A DNA stretch of 64,000 nucleotides from Parerythrobacter aestuarii (GTDB lineage: Bacteria; Pseudomonadota; Alphaproteobacteria; Sphingomonadales; Sphingomonadaceae), in contig NZ_JARBWD010000001.1 of the NCBI RefSeq assembly GCF_030140925.1, positions 1,426,001 through 1,490,000 of the forward strand, given 5' to 3'. The notes beneath the pieces are model-generated. The model saw only the letters and a list, made by a program, of their open reading frames with translations, was not told the DNA's origin and made no database searches. Positions 37,071-45,781 of this stretch are shown piece by piece (the stretch's first letter is position 1; every line of letters starts with the position of its first letter). The position numbers and the translations under genes were made by a program.

Positions 37071-37817
37071 TTGAGTTCGCTAGGGATTCCAGCGATTTTG
37101 CAGAGTGTAGCGCTGTCTTGTTCGCCGCCAGCCGAGCCTGAACTGCCGCTGCCGTCTCTCGTCGAAGCGAGCGCTCCGGCGTTACAGGAAGGCGAAACGG
37201 CCGAATCGCATGATGCGCGGGTGGCTGCCTGGCAGCGCGGGCTAGCCATTGCCGAACGTACATGGGACATCACTTTCGGGCGGCGCCCTGGCGAGACAAC
37301 CGAACGACACCAGCGTCGGCTTGCGAACCTCATAGCGAACCACGCACCAATTATGCGGGTCGGCGAGAGCGACGTCGCTTATGAAGACCGGGTGAAACAC
37401 GCCGGCTGGGCTCTCCAGGACCGGCTCGCCCAGGATGAGTATGATCGCAGCGTTGCTGAACGCGCTGCGGAAAAGGCCCGGCAAGAGTCGTTGTGGGATG
37501 ATGCCGAGATCGTGATGGTCCTACAGGTGATCGACCGCGAAGAGCTGGGCCCTGCAACGACCGGATATCTGATGAGCAACACCGTCGAGGTTCTGGGCGT
37601 GCTCAAGGGTCAGGTGCCGGTTCGCAGATATCGTTTTGCGCACAGTGGAGAAGATGACTGCGGTCCAACCGGGCATCGCTTCGCTGACCTTGAATTGGGA
37701 ACTGTGCTCGCGGTCTATATTAGGGGCGGGGCACTTTGGGCCAATTCCATCATCGCTGAAATCGAACGGAACGACTTTCGCGATCCGCGCCTTTCACCGC
37801 CGGATAGCCGGTGGTGA
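37071..37817 (+). CDS. hypothetical protein, possible NTR/OB-like C-terminal domain
   Basis: A 248-residue protein that I do not recognise. It starts with TTG at 37071, but ACAGGAGA at the right spacing makes that start convincing. The N-terminus (LGIPAILQSVALSCSPP) is weakly hydrophobic, with a Cys near position 17; it is not a clear signal peptide. The middle is charged and helical (Arg/Glu-rich). The C-terminal half, MVLQVIDREELG...VEVLGVLKG...GEDDCG...LGTVLAVYIRGG, has the strand pattern of secreted netrin-like domains that read out as VxVLxxLKG; this is a resemblance, not a family call. It is convergent with yciB, with a 10-base gap. Confidence 0.65.
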   Translation: MSSLGIPAILQSVALSCSPPAEPELPLPSLVEASAPALQEGETAESHDARVAAWQRGLAIAERTWDITFGRRPGETTERHQRRLANLIANHAPIMRVGESDVAYEDRVKHAGWALQDRLAQDEYDRSVAERAAEKARQESLWDDAEIVMVLQVIDREELGPATTGYLMSNTVEVLGVLKGQVPVRRYRFAHSGEDDCGPTGHRFADLELGTVLAVYIRGGALWANSIIAEIERNDFRDPRLSPPDSRW

Positions 37818-37827
37818 AACAGTCTCG

Positions 37828-38472
37828 CTAGCTGCCTGTGGGCGGTTCGTCCTTTAGCACCGCGTCGCGGTCCTCGATCGCCAACCCGTGGCGGAGCAGC
37901 ATCGGGATCTGCGTGAAGGTGAAGAGGAAGCTCAGCGGCAGGAAGACCCACAGCTTGGCCCACAGCCAGCCCTCGAAGGTCATTGTGCGCACGAGGATTT
38001 CGTTGAGTGCGGCCAATGCGAAGAAAAAGAAGCCCCAGTTGCGGCTGAGCTTGAGCCAGCCTTCCTCGTTGACGCCTTCGAACGCCGCCTCCAGCAGGAC
38101 CTGAAGCAACGCTTTGCCGCGCAACCAGCCTCCAACTAGGAAGAACCCGAACAAGAGGTAGATCGCAGTCGGCTTGAACTGAATGAAGCTTTCGTCCTGC
38201 AGCCAGATCGTCAGACCTCCGAAGCCGACGATCAGTGCGGTCGAGAGGATCAGCATCGGCGAGACGTGGCCGAATTTGAATTTGCTGAAGACCAGCGCGA
38301 CGACTGCGGCGATCATGAAGGCTATGGTGCCATAGATCACCGCTGCGATCTGGCCGAAAGTCGACTCTGCCGGCGGCTGGTAGAACTTGTAGACACCGAG
38401 GAAGACCAGCAGCGGGCCGTAATCGACCAGGATGTTGAGCCAGCCGGATTTGGGTTTGGGTTTATCTCCCAA
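37828..38472 (-). CDS. yciB: septation protein A / YciB family
   Basis: Inner-membrane protein of about 214 residues with five to six helices, historically called intracellular septation protein A (IspZ) and linked to envelope synthesis and division. Conserved parts are ILVDYGPLLVFLGVYKFYQP, FKPTAIYLLFGFFLVGGWLRGKALL and the C-terminal WLWAKLWVFLPLSFLFTFTQIPML. TTG 38472 gives the usual N-terminus (GDKPKPKSGWLNIL). The frame remains open to TTG 38517, but those 15 codons lie within a repeat, and the ATG at 38524 is out of frame. The ribosome-binding site AGGGCG appears to come from the repeat. Confidence 0.9.
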   Translation of the reverse strand: MGDKPKPKSGWLNILVDYGPLLVFLGVYKFYQPPAESTFGQIAAVIYGTIAFMIAAVVALVFSKFKFGHVSPMLILSTALIVGFGGLTIWLQDESFIQFKPTAIYLLFGFFLVGGWLRGKALLQVLLEAAFEGVNEEGWLKLSRNWGFFFFALAALNEILVRTMTFEGWLWAKLWVFLPLSFLFTFTQIPMLLRHGLAIEDRDAVLKDEPPTGS

Positions 38473-38474
38473 CT

Positions 38475-38567
38475 CCGTTCGCCCTGAGCTTGTCAAAGGG
38501 CTGTCCTTTTCTTGCAAAACGCATCTCCAGAAGAAAAACAGGGCTTCGACAGGCTCAGCCCGAACGG
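38475..38567. repeat. inverted pair of CTGAGC(T/C)TGTC(G/A)AAG repeats (REP-like)
   Basis: The left arm is at 38475-38498 and the right arm at 38544-38567. The reverse complement of the right arm matches the left arm at 20 of 24 positions; the shared core is CCGTTCG..CTGAGC.TGTC.AAG. Such arms are scattered in large numbers in many proteobacterial genomes, especially sphingomonads. Here the pair sits between ftsY and yciB and touches the yciB start. Confidence 0.85.
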
Positions 38568-38582
38568 TTGTAAGGGAGTGCC

Positions 38583-39497
38583 TTACGCAATCCCCGCGAT
38601 CACTTTGGCCACCAGGTCTGGGTCGAACGGACGCAGATCGTCGATCTTCTCGCCCACACCGATAGCGTGGATCGGCAGGCCGTATTGCTCGGCCGCTGCT
38701 ACCAGCACGCCGCCGCGCGCGGTGCCGTCGAGCTTGGTCATGATGAGGCCGGTGACTCCGGCGACTTCCTTGAATACGTCGATCTGGCTGAGCGCATTTT
38801 GGCCATTGGTGGCATCGAGCACGAGTATCACGTCGTGCGGTGCCTCAGGGTTGAGCCGACCGAGGACTTTACGGATCTTGGCCAGCTCATCCATCAGCTC
38901 GCGCTTGTTCTGCAATCGCCCGGCGGTGTCGACGATCAGCGCGTCGGTCCCGCGCTCGGTCCCCGCTTTGACCCCGTCGAACACGATGCTGGCCGGGTCG
39001 CCGCCTTGCGGCCCCTTGATGATGGGCACGCCGACGCGGTCAGCCCAGGTCGCCAATTGCTCGATGGCGGCAGCGCGGAAGGTATCTCCTGCCGCCAGCA
39101 TGACCTCGTAATCCTCCTCGACCAGCCAGTGCGCCAGCTTGGCAATGGTGGTGGTTTTGCCGCTGCCGTTGACGCCGATGACGAGAATCACCTGTGGACG
39201 CGGGAAGGCGGTGATTTCCAACGGGACGGCAACCGGTCGCAGGATCGCGGCGATCTCTTCCGCCACCGCCTCCTTGAGCTCGCGCTCGCTGATCTGCAGC
39301 CCGAAGCGCTTCTCGCGCAGCTTCTCGCGGATGCGCGATGCGGCAGACGGGCCGAGGTCCGACATGATCAGCGCGTCTTCGACCTCGTCCAGCGTGGCAT
39401 CGTCGAGCGTGGCAGTGCTGACCGCGGCGGTGAGATTCTCGCTCAGCCGTTCGGAGGTTTTCCTGAAGCCGCCAAAAAGACGTTCGGTCCAGCTCAT
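38583..39497 (-). CDS. ftsY: signal recognition particle receptor FtsY
   Basis: SRP GTPase at the inner membrane that docks ribosome-SRP complexes at SecYEG. At 304 residues it lacks the long acidic A domain of E. coli FtsY and goes straight into the helical N domain (MSWTERLFGGFRKTSERL). The G domain has P-loop VIGVNGSGKTTT, DTFRAAAIEQL, DTAGRLQNK, TKLDGTARGG and GVGEKIDDLRPF. It overlaps mtaB by four bases (ATGA) in the dapF-mtaB-ftsY run. Confidence 0.97.
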   Translation of the reverse strand: MSWTERLFGGFRKTSERLSENLTAAVSTATLDDATLDEVEDALIMSDLGPSAASRIREKLREKRFGLQISERELKEAVAEEIAAILRPVAVPLEITAFPRPQVILVIGVNGSGKTTTIAKLAHWLVEEDYEVMLAAGDTFRAAAIEQLATWADRVGVPIIKGPQGGDPASIVFDGVKAGTERGTDALIVDTAGRLQNKRELMDELAKIRKVLGRLNPEAPHDVILVLDATNGQNALSQIDVFKEVAGVTGLIMTKLDGTARGGVLVAAAEQYGLPIHAIGVGEKIDDLRPFDPDLVAKVIAGIA

Positions 39498-40672
39498 GCA
39501 AGCAGGCCCTGTTCGAGTGTAGTGGGAGTAATGGTCACGATTGCCCCGGCAGGTGTGTCTTCGGGCAGTTTAACCCGTGCGTAGCCAGGCGTGTAGCCGC
39601 AACCATCGCGTTCGGCGAGCACGCTGTGAGGTTTGTCGAGTTGGGCGCGCAGCCAAGGTTCGCGCACCTGGGCAACAGCATTGCGCAGCTCGGTGGCGCG
39701 CTGCCGGATGACAGCCTTGTTTAACTGCGGCATCCGCGCGGCGGGGGTGCCGGGGCGGGGCGAGTAAGGGAAGATGTGTCCGTGGATGATGGCAAGTTCT
39801 TCGATGATCGAAAGATTCCCTGCGTGATGTTCCTCGCTCTCGGTCGGGAAGCCGGCGATCAGGTCGGCACCGATGGCAATTTCCGGCCGCGTTGCCTTGA
39901 GCCTTGAGACAAGCTCCACGACATCGGTGCGGCTGTGGCGACGCTTCATCCGCTTGAGGATCAGGTCGTGCCCGTGCTGCAGCGACAAATGAATATGCGG
40001 CATAACGCGCGGTTCATTTGCGAACAGCTCAAACAGTTGGTCATCGACCTCGATCCCGTCGATGGAGGACATACGCAGCCGCCTGAGTTGCGGAAAGCCA
40101 TCGAGGACCGCTCGCACGAGCGCACCAAGCACCGGCTTCCCAGGCAAGTCGTGTCCCCAGCTGGTGACATCGACGCCTGTTAGCACGACCTCTGCTGCGC
40201 CCTCGTCGAGATGGCGTTCCACTTCGCGTAAAACCTGTTCGACCGATAGCGACCGGCTTTCACCGCGGCCCTGGGGAATGACGCAGAATGTGCAGGCATG
40301 GTCGCAACCGTTCTGCACAGCGATGAAGGCACGGGTGTGCCGGTCTCGCTTGATAGGCGCATCGAGCGTGGGGACATTCCAGGCCCGCGCATCGAGCTTG
40401 GCGGTGTTGGCAATGAGACCGTCCACTTCGGGCATGGCGGAGAGTTGCTCACGCTCGATATCCGCGGCACAACCCGTCACCAGCAATCGCGCGTCCGGCC
40501 GGGACTTGCGCGCCCGCCGGATGGCCTGCCGGGTCTGGCGCACGGCTTCGCTGGTTACTGCACAGCTGTTGACGACGACGACATTATCTTCGCGCGCGAG
40601 CATGGCCCGGATTTGCTCGCTTTCGGAAATATTGAGGCGGCAACCGAGCGAAATGACTTCCGCTCCGCTCAC
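39494..40672 (-). CDS. mtaB: tRNA t6A37 methylthiotransferase MtaB
   Basis: Radical-SAM enzyme that adds a methylthio group to t6A37 of tRNAs reading ANN codons. At 392 residues the N-terminal MTTase domain has Cys residues in LGCRLN, NSCAV and VTGCAAD for one 4Fe-4S cluster. The radical-SAM motif is NGCDHACTFCVIPQGRGESRS for the other, and the C-terminus looks TRAM-like. GTG 40672 overlaps the dapF stop (GTGA). MtaB rather than MiaB or RimO is preferred from the short N-terminus starting EVISLGCRLN. Confidence 0.93.
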   Translation of the reverse strand: MSGAEVISLGCRLNISESEQIRAMLAREDNVVVVNSCAVTSEAVRQTRQAIRRARKSRPDARLLVTGCAADIEREQLSAMPEVDGLIANTAKLDARAWNVPTLDAPIKRDRHTRAFIAVQNGCDHACTFCVIPQGRGESRSLSVEQVLREVERHLDEGAAEVVLTGVDVTSWGHDLPGKPVLGALVRAVLDGFPQLRRLRMSSIDGIEVDDQLFELFANEPRVMPHIHLSLQHGHDLILKRMKRRHSRTDVVELVSRLKATRPEIAIGADLIAGFPTESEEHHAGNLSIIEELAIIHGHIFPYSPRPGTPAARMPQLNKAVIRQRATELRNAVAQVREPWLRAQLDKPHSVLAERDGCGYTPGYARVKLPEDTPAGAIVTITPTTLEQGLLA

Positions 40673-41478
40673 GCGTAGTCCCCCCAGTCAAAGCTGCCGC
40701 GAAAGCTCTCGGTCGCGGGGCCGGTCATGATGATCCGGCCGTGCGCGTTCCATTCGATGGTTAGCACTCCGCCGGGCAGGGTAACGTCGACCGTGCGGCC
40801 GGTTAGTCCGCGTCGCATCGCTGCAATAGCGGTGGCACAGGCTCCTGTCCCGCAAGCCCGGGTCAAGCCTACGCCGCGCTCCCACACATGCAGTTTGATT
40901 GCATCCTTGCCCGTGACCGATGCAACATTGACATTGATGCGCTGGGGAAAGAGTTCGTCGGTTTCGATCCCGGCACCCATCAGGTCGAGGCGCACCGCAT
41001 CTGCGTCTTCTACGAAAAATACCACATGTGGGTTGCCGACATTGACCGCAACCGGCGCTTCCAGTTCACCCCAGCCCACCGGCATGGAAAGCGTGTCCAT
41101 GGCATAGGCGAGCGGGATGGCTTCCCACTCGAACCGCGGCACGCCCATGTCGACCCGCGCGCCGCCTTTGGTAGGGGCGACTTCGATCATACCGCCGTTC
41201 GTCTCTACTGTGGCTGCCTTGCCATGCAGCAGCGCCACAGCGCGACTGGCATTGCCGCAGGCTTCAACCTCGCCGCCATCGGCATTGAAAATGCGCATAC
41301 GGAAATCGGCTGCTTCGGAGGGTTCGAGCAGGATCAGTTGGTCGCAGCCGATCCCTGTGGTTCGGTTCGCCAAGGCGCGCGCAATCGCTGCCGTCATCGG
41401 CGGCAGTCTGTGCTCGCGGGCATCGAGCATCACGAAGTCATTGCCGAGCCCGTGCATCTTGGTGAAGGAGATACGCAT
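40669..41478 (-). CDS. dapF: diaminopimelate epimerase
   Basis: Cofactor-free racemase converting LL- to meso-diaminopimelate for lysine and peptidoglycan. At 269 residues the two catalytic cysteines are in EACGNASRAV (C74) and ACGTGACATA (C209), and the conserved start is FTKMHGLGNDFVMLD. It is the first gene of the tightly overlapped dapF-mtaB-ftsY operon. Confidence 0.97.
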   Translation of the reverse strand: MRISFTKMHGLGNDFVMLDAREHRLPPMTAAIARALANRTTGIGCDQLILLEPSEAADFRMRIFNADGGEVEACGNASRAVALLHGKAATVETNGGMIEVAPTKGGARVDMGVPRFEWEAIPLAYAMDTLSMPVGWGELEAPVAVNVGNPHVVFFVEDADAVRLDLMGAGIETDELFPQRINVNVASVTGKDAIKLHVWERGVGLTRACGTGACATAIAAMRRGLTGRTVDVTLPGGVLTIEWNAHGRIIMTGPATESFRGSFDWGDYA

Positions 41479-41532
41479 CGCAGCGCATCTATGGTGGGAG
41501 TGCTTCGGCGTAAAGGGGCACGAACTCCCAGA

Positions 41533-43191
41533 TCAGGCCGATTTGCGGGCGGCGTCTTCGCTTGTTTCGCCCGGGGCATCGGCGGGTGCAGCATCCCGAA
41601 CAACCAGCAGGCCTTGCTTCTCCAGCCGCTTGCACACATCGTCGGCGCTTTCAGGGCGTCCGTAGAGATAGCCCTGGCCTTTCATCTCGCCCATGGTCTT
41701 GAGCGTCTCAAGGATCGTGCTGTCTTCGATGCCCTCCGCTGTAATCGGCATATCCAGCCCTGCGCCGAGCGAGATAATGGCTGCAACAATCTGCGAATTG
41801 GCGTCGGCTTCCTTGAGTTCGCTGACGAAGCTGCGGTCGATCTTGATCCGGTCGAACGGCAGCGACCGCAACTGGGCCAGCGAGGAGTAACCGGTCCCGA
41901 AATCGTCGAGACTGATCTTCACGCCCTGGTTCTTGAGACTGGTGATCATCGACCGCACGACACCGACGTTTTCATGCAGGCAGCTTTCAGTCACTTCGAT
42001 ATCGAGCCGCTGCGGCGGGAAATTGCATTCCAGCAGCAGCTTGAGAATTTTCTGCGAGAACCACGGGTCGCGCAGCTGTACCGGTGAGATGTTGACGGAA
42101 ATCGTAAGCGAGGGATCCCAGTCCTGCGCGTCGCGGAACGCCTGTCGCATCAGGCCTTCCGAAAGCTCGGCGATCAGGCCGATCTCTTCGGCGATGGGAA
42201 TGAATATTTCCGGGCTAATCATGCCCAGTTTGGACGAATTCCAGCGCGCCAGCATCTCGAACCCGACCAGCCGGCCCGTCTTGATATCGACCTGTTGTTC
42301 GTAATGCGGGACGAACTCGCCTTTCTCGACACCCAGGCGGATGCCGGTTTCCAGTTGGTTGCGGAAACGCAGCTCGTTCTCCATCGTCGCTTCGAACCAG
42401 TAGTACCGGTTCTTACCCTGCCGCTTGGCATGGTACATCGCGATATCGGCCTGGTGCATCAGCACCTGGGCATCGACTTCGCAACCTTCGCCATGACGCC
42501 CCGACAGGCCGGAAGCGATCCCGATCGACATGGTCACTTCAATTTGCTGCGAACCAATAGCCATGGGCGCGGCGATGCTGTTGATCAGTCGCGATACGAA
42601 CTGTTCGACAACATCGGGCGAATTCTTGTCATAGGGGTAGACGACGGCAAACTCATCGCCGCCGAGGCGAGCCAGCACTGACTCGCGCGGCAACAGCGCG
42701 GTCATGCGTTCGGCGGTTCGTACCAGCACGTCGTCGCCAGCCTGGTGACCGTTCAGGTCATTGACCTGCTTGAAGTTGTCGAGGTCGACCATGATGAAGG
42801 CGATGGCCTTGCCATCACGCTCGGCCTTGGCGATCGAGCGATCGGTTTCGATCGTCGCACTCCGACGGTTGTGGCAGCCGGTAAGAGGGTCGATCTCCGC
42901 CAACTCGCGTGCGCGAGCCTCGGCCTCGCGGCGGGTGTCGATTTCCAGCCGGAGCTCGCGGTAGCGGCGCCAGCCGAAGATGATCAGTGCAATGTTGAGC
43001 AGCAGCGCATTGGTGAGCATGAGATCGGGCCCTGCACCGGCACCCGATGTCCATTGACGGACGATTTGCGGGACGACCTTGCTGCCCGTACCCACGAACA
43101 TGATGATCGCCGCAGCAGCGATCCCCAGCGCGACAATATCGCGCCGGGCGCTGGCGAGCCCGTCCTGTCTCTTGCCCGGAAACTTTGCCAT
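41533..43191 (-). CDS. membrane GGDEF/EAL protein (putative c-di-GMP cyclase/phosphodiesterase)
   Basis: Bifunctional c-di-GMP signalling protein of 552 residues. Two N-terminal membrane helices (about 19-37 and 56-74) anchor it with no large periplasmic sensor. The diguanylate cyclase domain has DPLTGCHNRR and intact RLGGDEF (177-181), and no RxxD inhibitory site is seen before it. The EAL domain has EML in place of EAL (312-314) but keeps NISPVQL, EVTES, DDFGTGYSSL, IKIDRSFV and AEGIED, so hydrolysis may persist. ATG 43191 is preceded by GGGGGA. It lies upstream of nothing on its strand until dapF, so it is probably monocistronic. Confidence 0.93.
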   Translation of the reverse strand: MAKFPGKRQDGLASARRDIVALGIAAAAIIMFVGTGSKVVPQIVRQWTSGAGAGPDLMLTNALLLNIALIIFGWRRYRELRLEIDTRREAEARARELAEIDPLTGCHNRRSATIETDRSIAKAERDGKAIAFIMVDLDNFKQVNDLNGHQAGDDVLVRTAERMTALLPRESVLARLGGDEFAVVYPYDKNSPDVVEQFVSRLINSIAAPMAIGSQQIEVTMSIGIASGLSGRHGEGCEVDAQVLMHQADIAMYHAKRQGKNRYYWFEATMENELRFRNQLETGIRLGVEKGEFVPHYEQQVDIKTGRLVGFEMLARWNSSKLGMISPEIFIPIAEEIGLIAELSEGLMRQAFRDAQDWDPSLTISVNISPVQLRDPWFSQKILKLLLECNFPPQRLDIEVTESCLHENVGVVRSMITSLKNQGVKISLDDFGTGYSSLAQLRSLPFDRIKIDRSFVSELKEADANSQIVAAIISLGAGLDMPITAEGIEDSTILETLKTMGEMKGQGYLYGRPESADDVCKRLEKQGLLVVRDAAPADAPGETSEDAARKSA

Positions 43192-43358
43192 GATCCCCCA
43201 GTAGGCGGCTTCCCCTTCTTGAGGGGTTGGTAAGCTGCCGTTTATGACCACTGCGGTTGAAAATTGGGTAAATTGCTTGTTTACCCATCCCTTACCCTAC
43301 CAGCCCTGCAGTCGGCAGGCTGGAGCGATCCATCGAATGAACAAGGAGATAGCCCGGC

Positions 43359-43769
43359 ATGGCGCGGTATTGGCTGATGAAATCGGAACCCTTCAAGTAC
43401 AGCTGGGACGATCTCGTTGCCGAGAAGGAAGGCACCTGGGACGGGGTCCGCAATTACCGCGCGCGTAACAACCTTGCGGCGATGAAGGTTGGGGACGAAG
43501 CCTTCTTCTACCACTCGCGTGAAGGGCTGGAGATAGTCGGCATCTGCGAAGTCAGCGTCGATGGGATCATGGATCCGACCGATCCCGAGCAGAAGTGGAA
43601 CGCTGTGAAGGTCAAGCCCAAGACCAAGCTCCCTCAGCCGGTAACGCTCAAGCAGATCAAGGCAGAACCCAAGCTGGCCGATTGCGAGCTGGTGCGCCTG
43701 TCGCGCCTTTCCGTGGCTGAGATTACCCCCGCCGAATGGAAGGTCATCTGCAAGATGGGTGGGCTCTAG
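43359..43769 (+). CDS. EVE domain protein
   Basis: PUA-like fold protein of 136 residues. EVE domains bind modified bases in DNA or RNA. Recognisable parts are YWLMKSEPFKYSWDDL, WDGVRNYRARNNL, GDEAFFYHS and the late WKVICKMGGL. AAGGAGA eight bases before ATG 43359 gives a strong start. Its end overlaps the convergent thiamine-diphosphate gene by four bases. Confidence 0.94.
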   Translation: MARYWLMKSEPFKYSWDDLVAEKEGTWDGVRNYRARNNLAAMKVGDEAFFYHSREGLEIVGICEVSVDGIMDPTDPEQKWNAVKVKPKTKLPQPVTLKQIKAEPKLADCELVRLSRLSVAEITPAEWKVICKMGGL

Positions 43770-45427
43770 CGCGAACGCAAACCACTGACGGTCGCTCCGC
43801 TGGCGGCCAGCTGTTCGACATCTATGACGCAATGGATCAGGCGCAGGCCCTTGCGGCCCTGTGCCTCGAGCAAGGCGGATTTGAACTGATCGGTAGTCTC
43901 GGCCCGGGCTGCCCAACCCCCAAAGGAGATGGCAAGCGCCGCAAAGTCGGGGTTCTTCAATTCAGTCGCAGAGATTCGCGCGGGGAACTCGCGTTCCTGG
44001 TGCATGCGGATCGTGCCGTAAGCGCCGTTGTCGACAACCACCACCAGCAGGTCGACACCGTATTGCACAGCTGTTGCCAGCTCTTGCCCGTTCATCAGGA
44101 AATCGCCGTCGCCTGACACGGCTACGACAGTACGATCGGGGAAGCGGCGTGCGGCAGCGACCGCTGCGGGGACGCCATAGCCCATCGCTCCGCAAGTGGG
44201 CGCGAGCTGGGTGGGGTGCCCGTCGTATCGCCAGTAGCGGTGCCACCAGCCGCCGAAATTGCCCGCACCGTTGCAGATCATCGTGTCCGCAGGCAGCGTC
44301 TCGCGCATAAACCCGACACATGACGCGAGATCTAGAGGCCAGTCCGAGGGAGCCGGTGTAGACCATTCCTCCCATTCGGCATGGGCCTGCGGCCCGGCAT
44401 CGAAGGGAATGATGCTGCCGTCGTCCCACAACGCAGCGGCTTCGGCGAATTCGGGCATGTCGGCACATAGCGCCAGGTCGGTACGGTAGACCCGGCCGAG
44501 CTCGCCCGGATCGGGATGGACATGGATCAGTTGCTGGTCCGGGTGATCCGGGGTGACGATGGTGTAGCCATCGGTGGTCGCTTCGCCCAGCCGCGCCCCG
44601 ACCGCGAGGATCAGGTCCGCCGCCTTGATCCGCTCGACCAGTTTCGGATTGGGGCCATAGCCGAGGTTGCCGGCATAGACCGGCGAGCGCGGCGAGATCG
44701 CATCCTGCCGGCGGAAGGCCGTCGCCACCGGCAGGCCGATCCGTTCGGCAAAGGCCTGGAAGTGCTCGCGCGCCTTGGCGTTCCAGCCGGCCCCGCCGAT
44801 GATGGCGACGGGGGAGGCAGCATCGCCGATCATGGCCATCATCGCCTGCATCGCGTCGGGGCAGGGTGGCTGCGCCGGACGGATGGCTTCGGGGCGCGGT
44901 TTGGCCTCGGTGGCGTCGGACAGCATGTCTTCCGGCAGGGCCAGTACCACCGGTCCGGGCCTGCCCGACATGGCGACGGACCAGGCACGAGCGACATATT
45001 CGGGGATGCGGTCGGCACTGTCGATGCGCGCCGCCCACTTGGCGATAGGGCCAAAGAAGGCCGCGAAGTCGACTTCCTGGAATCCCTCGCGGTCGCGCAT
45101 CTCGCGTGCGACATCGCCTACGAACAAGACCATCGGCTGCGAATCCTGATACGCGACATGTACGCCGATGCTGGCGTTGGTTGCCCCCGGTCCGCGGGTT
45201 ACGAAAGCGACGCCTGGGCGACCGGTCATGGCCCCGTCGGCGCAGGCCATGAAGCTAACACCGCCTTCTTGCCGACAGGTAATGACGTCGATGTCGGTCT
45301 GGCCGTGAAGCCCATCGAGGACCTGCAGGAAACTCTCGCCCGGAACTGTGAAGATGCGGTCGCAGTGCTGCTCGACGAGGCATTGGACCAGCAGGCGGGC
45401 AGCATCGGGCGTGGTATGTTCGTTCAT
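43766..45427 (-). CDS. thiamine-diphosphate-dependent enzyme, acetolactate-synthase-like
   Basis: Large-subunit-type ThDP enzyme (553 residues). The Pyr domain has the activating Glu in CRQEGGVSFMA (E54) and FVTRGPGATNA; a central FAD/CoA-type domain follows, then the PP domain with SGDGDFLMNGQELATA and DNGAYGTIRMHQ binding Mg-ThDP. It resembles acetolactate synthases, benzoylformate decarboxylase-like and related enzymes of unknown substrate. No ilvN regulatory subunit is adjacent, which argues against the biosynthetic synthase. ATG 45427 is used rather than the longer open frame. The substrate cannot be decided from sequence. Confidence 0.88.
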   Translation of the reverse strand: MNEHTTPDAARLLVQCLVEQHCDRIFTVPGESFLQVLDGLHGQTDIDVITCRQEGGVSFMACADGAMTGRPGVAFVTRGPGATNASIGVHVAYQDSQPMVLFVGDVAREMRDREGFQEVDFAAFFGPIAKWAARIDSADRIPEYVARAWSVAMSGRPGPVVLALPEDMLSDATEAKPRPEAIRPAQPPCPDAMQAMMAMIGDAASPVAIIGGAGWNAKAREHFQAFAERIGLPVATAFRRQDAISPRSPVYAGNLGYGPNPKLVERIKAADLILAVGARLGEATTDGYTIVTPDHPDQQLIHVHPDPGELGRVYRTDLALCADMPEFAEAAALWDDGSIIPFDAGPQAHAEWEEWSTPAPSDWPLDLASCVGFMRETLPADTMICNGAGNFGGWWHRYWRYDGHPTQLAPTCGAMGYGVPAAVAAARRFPDRTVVAVSGDGDFLMNGQELATAVQYGVDLLVVVVDNGAYGTIRMHQEREFPARISATELKNPDFAALAISFGGWAARAETTDQFKSALLEAQGRKGLRLIHCVIDVEQLAASGATVSGLRSR

Positions 45428-45566
45428 CCAGCGGCCTCTAGCGCCACAGCGATTTTCCCACAACGCGGATGGCGCACACGGTGAACAGGAAAACTTAATG
45501 TCCCATCGCGCGACAACGCCGATTCATGCCGCGCGCAATGGTTAGCAAAGTGTAAACGCTTGTCTC

Positions 45567-45773
45567 ATGACAACGAGAAAACAACGCCGGTCGCTGGTGC
45601 TCACCGATGAGGGTGCGCGCCATTCCTTCCTCGCTTCGCTGCCACCACATGTGCGCGGTGACACTATTGCGAGGGCACCGCGCTCTGCCTGGACTGTCAG
45701 CCGCGATGACGTGCGAGGTTTTGCCAGCGCCTATTTTGCTTGCCTTGCGGCAGCGCTGGTCTTCCTGGTCTGA
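45567..45773 (+). CDS. small basic protein with C-terminal membrane helix
   Basis: A 68-residue reading frame. A basic N-terminus (MTTRKQRRSLVL) is followed by a polar middle and a final hydrophobic helix (FASAYFACLAAALVFLV). The composition is protein-like, but no ribosome-binding site is visible before ATG 45567. It ends eight bases before the convergent transporter gene. The family is unknown. Confidence 0.45.
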   Translation: MTTRKQRRSLVLTDEGARHSFLASLPPHVRGDTIARAPRSAWTVSRDDVRGFASAYFACLAAALVFLV

Positions 45774-45781
45774 TCAAGGGC

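Noticed and set aside
40888-42087. 399-residue plus-strand frame opposite dapF and the GGDEF/EAL gene
   Set aside because: Antisense to two certain genes.
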